A DNA stretch of 14,113 nt from Paraglomus occultum (taxonomy: Eukaryota; Glomeromycota; Glomeromycetes; Paraglomerales; Paraglomeraceae), in contig CAJVPJ010000954.1 in the NCBI GenBank assembly GCA_910592205.1, positions 1 through 14,113 of the forward strand, read 5' to 3'. The notes beneath the pieces were generated by a model. The model had not been told where the DNA came from. It was given only the letters and a program-made list of their open reading frames with translations, and did no database searches. The translations under genes and the position numbers were made by a program. Position 1 is the first letter of the stretch. Each line of letters starts with the position of its first letter. This document shows, one piece after another, positions 7,781 to 14,113 of this stretch.

Positions 7781-8190
7781 GATGTTTAGACCCGGGCCGG
7801 GCCTGGCCTGGGAGAAACCAATAGAGGAACGCTCCGGGCCTGGGGAGAAACACGAACGGTCGCTGCCATAGTGGATTCGTTAATCCTTTATCCAGAGAAT
7901 GTGAATGACTTGAGAGAAGGTAGGGGACTCAACATGAACAAATAAAAACTTCCAATAGAATGCTAGCGTAAAAAGACGTCGAGAGAGAAAAATGTTTGGA
8001 ATTTTTTTCACTTACGAACGTCTACTGCAATACACATGATGAACTTTTCGTGAACTGGCAAACCTGAACAGGAGTAAATCCTTAAATAATCATTCAATAT
8101 TCGGGACAATGGATTAAATAGCAAAGATGAAATTTTATTGACAGTATTAGGTTTGAATATTACATGAATAAGAAATAGAAGCATGTAAAA

Positions 8191-8412
8191 GAGAATAATG
8201 AAAGCTGAATAAAACACGAAATGAAAAGAAATACATCCGTTTATAAGAATTTTGCCTACTATAAGAAATTTTTAGAGACGACGCCCCATATCAATTTACT
8301 ATAAACTAATTAAAATCTCGAACTGTTGATACTAAAAACTAACAAACAACCAACTTCAATAACAACCACCACCCGCCCCCGGATATTTTTCTTGGCAGTC
8401 ATGACTATTGAG
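8191..8412. other. Unannotated spacer after the duplication
   Basis: This is AT-rich sequence with no supported feature, ending in a short C-rich run near 8367-8381 (CACCACCCGCCCCCG). Confidence 0.5.
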
Positions 8413-9024
8413 TCAGCCTGCCTGCACTAAATTGGAGCGAGCAAAGACTCCAATTTTACTCTTCTTCCCTCCCTCTTCTCTCTTCTTCCCTCCCTCTCCT
8501 TCCCTCAGCGGTAGAAACGCTTCATTCGTTTCATCTCCTTCTCTACCGCGAGGTACGACGTAAAACCGCTTCTTCCTTTTCTTCTTTTCCTCGACCGCGA
8601 GGTACGAGGAAAACGGCTTCATCGGATTCTTCTTTTCCTCGACCGCGAGGAACGAGGCAAAAGTAAACGGCCCCATCCGTTTCATCCCCTTCTCGTACAG
8701 GCCTTCATCCTTATCTTCACCAGTCAGCTCTGTTGTCCAGCTGAGTGGGATATTGCCGTAAGTTTGGCCTTGGATTTGGCTCTTGGGCGGAGGGCGGGCA
8801 AAGAGAGGACGGTAATAATTTGTTAATACCCGATGATGCCCTCCGAGAGCGTAGTATATGTTGAAGGAGAAGGCGCATAATGCGTTTGTATAAAAAAAAT
8901 TGCCTTTGGATAAAGGACATGTTTTGTCCTTGTTATATTGCGGAGGGGATATGTTGTTGTTAAGCGAAGGAGACATATCGTTAACGAGGATATAGCCGTT
9001 GAAGCAAAGGGGGTGTGGGCACAT
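8413..9024 (-). CDS. Unrecognised 203-aa open frame with lysine/glutamate-rich repeats
   Basis: This is the longest open frame in the window, from ATG at 9024 down to 8413. Residues about 1-110 show no recognisable domain. From about residue 107 the protein is built of repeats: YEKGMKRMGPF, FLAVEEKKNPMKPF, YLAVEEKKKRKKRF, then a G/E/K-rich tail from the pyrimidine tract. A one-base length difference between repeats (49 rather than 48 bases) moves the last unit out of phase. Read one base over, it would be YLAVEKEMKRMKRFYR and stop at 8505-8507. So either the ancestral protein ended there and this frame is shifted, or the repeat is non-coding. There is no signal peptide, start context or polyadenylation evidence. 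A real gene, a transposon remnant and a chance frame all remain possible. Confidence 0.3.
   Translation of the reverse strand: MCPHPLCFNGYILVNDMSPSLNNNISPPQYNKDKTCPLSKGNFFYTNALCAFSFNIYYALGGHHRVLTNYYRPLFARPPPKSQIQGQTYGNIPLSWTTELTGEDKDEGLYEKGMKRMGPFTFASFLAVEEKKNPMKPFSSYLAVEEKKKRKKRFYVVPRGREGDETNEAFLPLREGEGGKKREEGGKKSKIGVFARSNLVQAG
8459..8506 (+). repeat. 48-base pure pyrimidine tract with internal duplication
   Basis: Every base from 8459 to 8506 is C or T. A 15-base segment, CTTCTTCCCTCCCTC, occurs at 8461-8475 and again at 8482-8496. Such tracts can form triplex DNA. In the minus-strand frame they give the EGEGGKK/REEGGKK tail. Confidence 0.85.
8507..8706. repeat. Degenerate minisatellite, about 48-bp unit, four copies
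   Basis: ACCGCGAGG(T/A)ACGA cores start at 8545, 8594 and 8642 (spacings 49 and 48). Partial units lie on both sides: GGTAGAAACGCTTCATTCG at about 8510 and CCCCATCCGTTTCATCCCC at about 8671. On the minus strand the unit encodes the LAVEEKK-type repeat described for 8413-9024. Confidence 0.8.
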
Positions 9025-9469
9025 TCTTATTTATTGGTGTATGCTAGGTGAAATTACCACAAAAATTAAAATGTACTACAGTACTATGTCGATCTCTATT
9101 GGACAATGTCTCAACATCTAAAGTGACCGTGGGATTAACCATAATAGATTAGATATTGTTCCTTGCATGTGTCGGAGCAGCGAAGGAATAGCTCCGATTT
9201 TCGTTTATTCGTCTGCTTTTGTAGGGAGAATGCGCTTAGTAAACGTGAATTTCGGACACTTAAACCTGAAAATAGACAATCATACAGAGAATGGCAATTC
9301 CCCAAATCGTGTATAGCTGTCCTAAACAATGAATTAGACGATTTCTCTACGCCCGCTTTGTAATGACAATGACGTACTAAACTCCACTAATCGTCCTAAA
9401 CAATTGATTAGATATTGTTCCTTGTTCATTTGTAACAAGTTTGGCGCAGACTATACATAAACGCATAGA
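9025..9469. other. Spacer containing a 19-bp direct repeat and a small hairpin
   Basis: GATTAGATATTGTTCCTTG occurs exactly at 9147-9165 and 9406-9424. A related segment GTCCTAAACAAT(G/T)(A/G)ATTAGA occurs at about 9319 and 9391. A 7-bp stem (TCGGAGC 9172-9178 with GCTCCGA 9191-9197) sits just inside the first copy. The 66-codon frame at 9163-9363 lies between the repeats and has no recognisable motif. Confidence 0.7.
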
Positions 9470-9700
9470 ATGGGTTGTGCACGCAAAGCAAGTATGATGT
9501 GCAATGACAAGGTTTATACGAGACAACGCAAATGTATTAGTCTGAAAGGGATACGTTACTTTTTACTTGGTGCAGCTGTAATGTGCACATTGGCGCCCTT
9601 TTTTTCTCAAAAAGCTTCTATTTTTGACGCATTTAATCAACAACGCGTGGCTTATGCAGAATTGGCTGAATTTCTATTGCGATGGTACTTGTCATACTAA
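9470..9700 (+). CDS. Possible small membrane protein (76 aa), unrecognised
   Basis: The frame runs ATG 9470 to TAA 9698-9700. It has a basic, Cys-containing N-terminal part (residues 1-28). A hydrophobic segment around residues 30-46 (YFLLGAAVMCTLAPFF) could span a membrane. The tail is amphipathic (RVAYAELAEFLLRWYLSY). The amino-acid mix is more balanced than in neighbouring AT-rich frames, and an AAATAAAA lies 16 bases after the stop. There is no homologue I recognise, no intron signals and no recognisable promoter, so it may still be chance. Confidence 0.25.
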   Translation: MGCARKASMMCNDKVYTRQRKCISLKGIRYFLLGAAVMCTLAPFFSQKASIFDAFNQQRVAYAELAEFLLRWYLSY

Positions 9701-11044
9701 CTGTTATTCTTGAAATAAAACAACAACGTAGTTTTGGAATCACAACTTGTGGTATTACAGTAATTATTAATAATAATTGTTTCGAATGTATAATCTGAGA
9801 TTCGCATGTCTTGTGGCTTTGTTTATGACGTCGTGGTTTACATTTATGATTCCATAATTAATGGAGTCTTCCCAAAATCCTTTTTCGGAAATCTTATACA
9901 AAAAAAGGCTATTTCGGCAGTGAGGATTCTTGTAAAAAGTTTATTATTTGTATTGTTCAATTGCGCGTGTCAGATTGTCTAATGTGTCGAACAGCTCTGA
10001 TTTTTAACTCGAACCAATATCGACATCAACCTCCAAAAAACAATTACAGATGTATACACAATGCACACAGACATTATTATATGCTGATTTTGTGCTATGT
10101 ATCAGTTTTATTGTGTTTCAAACCTAAGACCTAATCTCTTAACGCATTGGACTAAATGCCTAATTATGACCGCATGAACTGGGTTGGTAGAGTTAATCTA
10201 AGGGGCAAAAGGAAATTTTTGTAGACGATTTATCGGGCTAAATAACCAAGTCCCTTGTTTGATGATATTACATTCGTTATGCAATTAAAAAATTACCTCT
10301 CGATAAGTCGCGATAGAGACCACGTTTCTATTCAGCCAGAGTTTTGTATATCGCGCTATTTGTAGTGGATCTAATTTAATTACATTCCCGCGCCTTCTTA
10401 TTTAGAATTGAATGACTCTGCTTTGTATTGCTTCGATATTCGGGTCACTTGGATCAGTAGGAGCAAAGCGCCATGAAGCAGCTATAGTCTATTGTCTGTA
10501 CGGGACGGCAATCAAGTTGTACAGCAGAACTGCCAGTAACAAAAACGCATAGCTGGAAATAGAGGTGGTCACAGAACTGTAGAGCGCTGTTTGAGTAGGA
10601 AAAAAACTTGTTAACAGATGCTTGCCAGATTGCTCAGACTTCCCTAGAGTATTAATGCAAGAATCTTGCTTTCACATTACTTGGTCGTGGGGGACAATAC
10701 AACTGAACCTCATGAATCTATAATTGACGGTTAAATACAAATTGTAGATACTTGCATACGTTGTGCTATATTGGCAACAGCTGAGAGTTGTATTAACCAA
10801 CCAATTCAAGCATTAACCCATAGTGAAGCGAAGCTAACAGTATGCTTCATGTACAGTGATTCCGTATTGAAGTTCTGGACAAGAAGGACTTTCATGAAAA
10901 ACCGCCGAATTAATAGTACAGCTGTTTCTAGAACCAATGTCTGACATAAAGGAGCGAGAATGCGCGACAAGCGGACGCGCCATAGAAACAATAAAATTTA
11001 ACATTATCCATGGTGAATGAAAATTATGTAAATCATAAATTAAT
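9701..11044. other. Long spacer without a supported gene
   Basis: There are no open frames above 61 codons and no repeats with clear structure. On the minus strand, GGTTTGAAAC (10115-10124) is close to a tRNA B-box and is preceded by a GCATT-TAGTCC-AATGC hairpin. No A-box or complete cloverleaf follows, so I do not call a tRNA or SINE. Confidence 0.5.
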
Positions 11045-11149
11045 TTGAATTATTACCTGTCTATAACGAAATCAGTTCTGTCTGATTGTCCTCATAGACC
11101 CAGGCTGTGGCTGCGCTCATGGGTTTCAAGCATACGGTGGAAGGTGATA

Positions 11150-11584
11150 TTACAACCAGCAACTGGACCGAAAGCAAAAGGGGCTAGAGACAGAAGACAG
11201 AGTGGAATGACTGCATGTTGGCCGGCTTGCCGCATAGCATTCAGGTAATATCCCTGACTGTAAGTACGTATTCAACCCGACAAATGGATTATCGTTGATT
11301 TTATCGTTGATATTCTCGTTGGATCGGCATTTAGTCTGCATTAATACAATACAATGATAATAGTTGGAGCTGTAATCTTTGGACCAAGTCGACGCGGCAC
11401 TGATTGTATTGGTAATTGGTTCATATTCCTTGAGTTCTCTATGAAGAGGAGACGAAAAGATAAAAGCAACGTATATTACTTGTATGAATATTTGCTCATA
11501 CTTTTCACAAACAATCAGCCACTCTGACGAATTCCTAACCCAATATCGAGATCGGACCGATTGTACCAAAGCTCTTTCTCTCAA
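11150..11584 (-). CDS. Doubtful 144-aa open frame
   Basis: The frame is open from 11584 down to 11150. The composition is S/Y/I-rich with scattered Cys, and residues about 30-45 (IFIQVIYVAFIFSS) are hydrophobic. No domain, repeat or upstream signal was seen. It overlaps a plus-strand frame at 11561-11875 by 24 bases. Its length is somewhat above what chance gives often in this composition, which is the only support. Confidence 0.15.
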   Translation of the reverse strand: MRERALVQSVRSRYWVRNSSEWLIVCEKYEQIFIQVIYVAFIFSSPLHRELKEYEPITNTISAASTWSKDYSSNYYHCIVLMQTKCRSNENINDKINDNPFVGLNTYLQSGILPECYAASRPTCSHSTLSSVSSPFCFRSSCWL

Positions 11585-11875
11585 GCAAGCTTTTCGACAG
11601 TTGTAACGTTATTATTATGCCATCGAACGGAACAAAACCTTCATTCAGCGAGATCACAATTCGTATTAGTTAGTCAACCTGTTAATTCGCAAACAGCCAG
11701 TCGTCACATTTTCTCTCATGACTACTCACAGTACAAACGCAACCCCACATTTTTCATCAGTCGGGAGGATGACAGCCCTATGCTTTTGTTGTTGAGGAAC
11801 ACGAGTCCACCATTTCAATACGCATACACAACACTATACGAGACTAATCATTTCATGTTGGAGTCAAACACATAG
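11561..11875 (+). CDS. Doubtful 104-aa open frame
   Basis: The frame is open from ATG 11561 to TAG 11873-11875. It is rich in S, T, Q and H with one short hydrophobic patch (VVTLLLCH) and no recognised motif. It could be a chance frame or a fragment of something degraded. Confidence 0.12.
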   Translation: MYQSSFSQASFSTVVTLLLCHRTEQNLHSARSQFVLVSQPVNSQTASRHIFSHDYSQYKRNPTFFISREDDSPMLLLLRNTSPPFQYAYTTLYETNHFMLESNT

Positions 11876-13077
11876 CTTACAATGAAGTACAAATCACATC
11901 ATGGTTAACCTTGGAATAGATGCCTTGTATATCCTAAACGTAGTTTCAAATTAATGTAAGACGCGTAATATTTCACTCCGTGAAGGCAAATAGTTGGTCA
12001 TTATAAATCTGTCAAATAAAACAACACACATACACTTTGTAGCTGCGCGCTAAAGACAAAGATCATGTTAGCTAAGGATAAAGTTTTACTAAGTAGATGT
12101 TGGCTTAGATCACCATTGAATCAATATGTGCCATTAAAATTATTATCACTGTACATGTTCATTAATTGCTCACCGTCTAATTTCTTATTGACATTAAGAT
12201 ATGTAGTTTTAAGGCGATGTTTTGTGTGTATTCTCATGCTGTGTAAATAGAATATCTAGCGTGTGTCACAATTACAATTCACGTGCCGTCTATCAGTTAA
12301 CTATACTTCGCGCACCAACGATAATATTATTAGAAGTTGTCCATACGCCTCCGCTCTATAACATGGGAGACCTTGCCCCGTTTCTCTTGAGGCGCGTCAA
12401 ATAATTCGGACACAGTTGCGATAATTTAAAGGAAATGAAAAGAAAAAGAAAAGAAAAGATTTCTTTCCAAAAGACCCTTTTGCATGTCGAAACCGAACAT
12501 TTAGTGGCGTAATAAAAGCTGAAGAGCTTTCTACGACTATAGCTGCATCCTATCGGGAGATGCTTATGAATTCATGTAAAAAGAAGCGTGTAAGACGGTT
12601 AATGAGAGACGTGGGTGAAGGAATATTTAAAGATCATGGTTTCGTTAGTCGGGGAAGGTTGTGGAGGATGAAACAGACATCGGACAATTTTCTCGATCGC
12701 TAGTAAAAGAGAAGTTGGGAGAATGGAGTGCGTTTGTCGAACACATATAATTGAAGAGTGACTACATGTCAAATGAAGACTTGACAAGTTAGGGACTATG
12801 AGACATTATTTTTCCACACAATACACCAGCACGCTAGACACGTTTGAAAGATCGACATGAAAAGTGATTTTCGCTTGATATCACTAACCCTCACGATACC
12901 AGGGGATTGATAAGTTGTGGGGCTGACAAAGGTATGATATTCCGATCACGTCAAGATGTAAGTTATATTGTCTATTTTGACGTTAAATTTACGCTGGATT
13001 GTGAACGATTATTTTCAACATCTAGCAGATGGTCGTTTATATCTGACGAATGGGTCGACTAAAGGGGCTCGAAAGAA
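11876..13077. other. Spacer; short open frames only
   Basis: Frames at 12065-12250 and 12222-12404 are short, overlapping and AT-biased. A purine-only run of AAAAG-type units lies at about 12430-12460. A 35-codon frame in the 12.65-12.75 kb segment (VVEDETDIGQFSRSL...) has ordinary protein composition but no start, splice pair or match I recognise. Confidence 0.5.
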
Positions 13078-13461
13078 GTGGGGCTTAGAGAGGTCCTCTC
13101 CTGTTTTCCGAAAGAGCGTATCGCCCCAGAGCTACTGTGCTCACCCTTAAGGCCTCGGTCTATAATTGAAGCTTCAGCACACGACGATGTTAATTGGGAT
13201 GGCTCCGCTTATCAGGTTCGAAAGGGTTCTGAACCATTAAGAATGAGAAAATCTTTCTTGTTGCGTTTGCAATCCGATGTACAGCACGAAGACCACTATG
13301 TGAAATATCTCCCAGTAATAACACACTTGCAGTGTCCGCAACAGCTTCACGGCCGGCTAGTAATATGCTTCTCTTCTTCGAGATGTGAGTTGAGTTTACC
13401 AAGCTGGGCGAAAAAGAGAGAGCGTCACCACGTTCGAGAGAAAGACAATAAATTCTGCTAA
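13078..13461 (+). CDS. Unrecognised 127-aa open frame
   Basis: The frame runs ATG 13078 to TAA 13459-13461, in sequence somewhat richer in GC than the flanks. It is basic, has six Cys, and shows no signal peptide, membrane segment or motif I can name. The antisense strand is also open for 70 codons (13190-13402). It is possibly a gene remnant. Support is limited to its length and composition. Confidence 0.2.
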   Translation: MGLREVLSCFPKERIAPELLCSPLRPRSIIEASAHDDVNWDGSAYQVRKGSEPLRMRKSFLLRLQSDVQHEDHYVKYLPVITHLQCPQQLHGRLVICFSSSRCELSLPSWAKKRERHHVREKDNKFC

Positions 13462-13684
13462 TGGGGGGAATGCGATAACGACTGCAGCGTCAACAATACC
13501 AAAGAGGCGAATGCCAGTCGCAAACAACCTTCAAATGGATAAGACGTTATCTACAGTTCTAAAGACAATATTTTCGTGTCACATCACAGGTAAACCTTAG
13601 CGCGAATCAATGAATTCGATTATCGAAGACTAAGTTGCTTGATAAACAGAATGGTTTTATGGCTTACTGAGACAAAGTTAAAGA

Positions 13685-13870
13685 GTGACGATACATTTAA
13701 TCAACTTGGAAGTGTATGATTGGACTAGGAACGGCCAAAGACGCTTATTGGATGCCATACTAGAAACGTTGAACAATGACGTTAAAGGACTAAAACATGG
13801 CTTGGCTAACTTTACTGCCCAAGCCTCGACGGTCTCCGTGGAGAAATGGAACAGGCCTCAGGAGAATTAG
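13685..13870 (+). CDS. Coiled-coil-like fragment, probably a gene remnant
   Basis: The 61-codon frame includes RRLLDAILETLNNDVKGLKH and GLANFTAQAST, in which L, I and V fall at heptad-like spacing, suggesting an amphipathic helix or coiled coil. It stops at TAG 13868-13870. From about 13839 another frame continues in the same style (EMEQASGELGAHQDQ...) to TGA near 13910, so a one-base indel may have split a longer protein. The style recalls the N-terminal coiled coils of retroelement Gag/ORF1 proteins, but no nucleic-acid-binding motif is visible and I do not assign it. Confidence 0.25.
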   Translation: MTIHLINLEVYDWTRNGQRRLLDAILETLNNDVKGLKHGLANFTAQASTVSVEKWNRPQEN

Positions 13871-13975
13871 GAGCCCATCAAGACCAATACGCAGGCCCTG
13901 TATTGAAATGAGAATTCCCCATGTTAAATTGATACGGGCCGTAATTGATAATCAAGAGATCTACGGAAAGATAAG

Positions 13976-14013
13976 ACGGACCAGTGCGTTTTAGTGGGAA
14001 TAGCTCGGTCCGT
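13976..14013. repeat. Small hairpin
   Basis: ACGGACC (13976-13982) and GGTCCGT (14007-14013) form a perfect 7-bp stem around a 24-base loop. No T-run or known regulatory motif is attached. Confidence 0.4.
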
Positions 14014-14113
14014 ATGAACCCACCAGACATTTACAAGTTAGCAAGTATGGTTACATACCAAATGAGAGAATGAAGGTGCTCTATGGATCGTGGAACGACA
14101 AAAAGAATGGTCA

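Larger units (their letters stand above)
6140..8190 (+). repeat. Tandem duplication, copy 2
   Basis: This is the second copy of the unit starting near 4030, at a spacing of about 2.1 kb. Compared with copy 1 it has about 60 extra bases near 6874-6984. The exon D/intron region near 7215-7252 is shortened. It has gained about 400 bases at 7440-7860 that contain a transposon-like inverted repeat and a tandem repeat. It has lost most of what corresponds to 5546-5840. The similarity ends near 8185-8190. Confidence 0.85.

Noticed and set aside
10100-10180. tRNA- or SINE-like B-box on the minus strand (GGTTTGAAAC)
   Set aside because: There is no A-box at the right distance, no complete cloverleaf and no poly-A or repeat tail. 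A ten-base near match is expected by chance.
13213-13240. GGTTCGAAAGGGTTCTGAACC, resembling a tRNA T-arm
   Set aside because: The loop is too long, no D-arm or anticodon arm can be folded upstream, and the segment lies in an open frame.
1-14113. CRISPR array, bacterial operon or phage-like gene cluster
   Set aside because: No regularly spaced repeats with unique spacers, no closely packed genes and no ribosome-binding sites were seen. The intron-like junctions and AATAAA signals point to a eukaryotic genome.

Overview
This looks like non-coding-rich eukaryotic nuclear DNA, probably from an arthropod (a low-confidence inference). The base composition is AT-rich. There are no long open frames, no Shine-Dalgarno-led genes and no operon-like packing. 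Short GT...AG introns of about 55-120 bases can be traced, and there are AATAAA signals, simple repeats and DNA-transposon structures. No gene in the window could be assigned with certainty. Almost every open frame is short, and only a few have support beyond being open.

Layout. (1) Positions 1-1328 form one DNA-transposon-like unit. It is bounded by 82-base terminal inverted repeats that differ at one position, and it carries a GC-rich, possibly coding, segment at about 761-1081. (2) Positions 1329-3000 are AT-rich with nothing recognisable. (3) Positions 3003-3399 are a GT-rich simple-repeat block with embedded copies of a non-simple 29-base segment. (4) Positions about 4030-5950 and 6140-8190 are two diverged head-to-tail copies, about 2.1 kb each, of the same locus. 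They share aligned splice acceptors, splice donors and exon-sized blocks. In the best-preserved block (5181-5390, matched by 7253-7430) the differences fall mostly at third codon positions of one frame. The encoded peptide resembles the N-terminal signature of arthropod lipocalins (a W-Y-V segment followed by K-C-x-I-D). Both copies carry stops or frame shifts, so I call them decayed paralogues. A gene running from the 5' exons of copy 1 into the 3' exons of copy 2 is also possible. (5) Copy 2 alone received a pogo-like miniature element relic (7446-7560) and a roughly 62-base tandem repeat (7602-7780). (6) Positions 8413-9024 on the minus strand hold the longest open frame (203 codons). Its 3' half is a roughly 48-base tandem repeat encoding about 16-residue lysine/glutamate-rich units, next to a pure pyrimidine tract. 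(7) Positions 9147-9424 contain a 19-base direct repeat, followed by a small open frame at 9470-9700. (8) From 9725 to the end there is mostly unannotatable sequence, with a few open frames of doubtful reality and a short predicted coiled-coil segment near 13.7-13.9 kb.

No convincing tRNA, rRNA, CRISPR array, replication origin or complete transposase was found. The two things most worth following up are the young inverted-repeat element at the left edge and the duplicated, possibly lipocalin-family, gene remnants in the centre.
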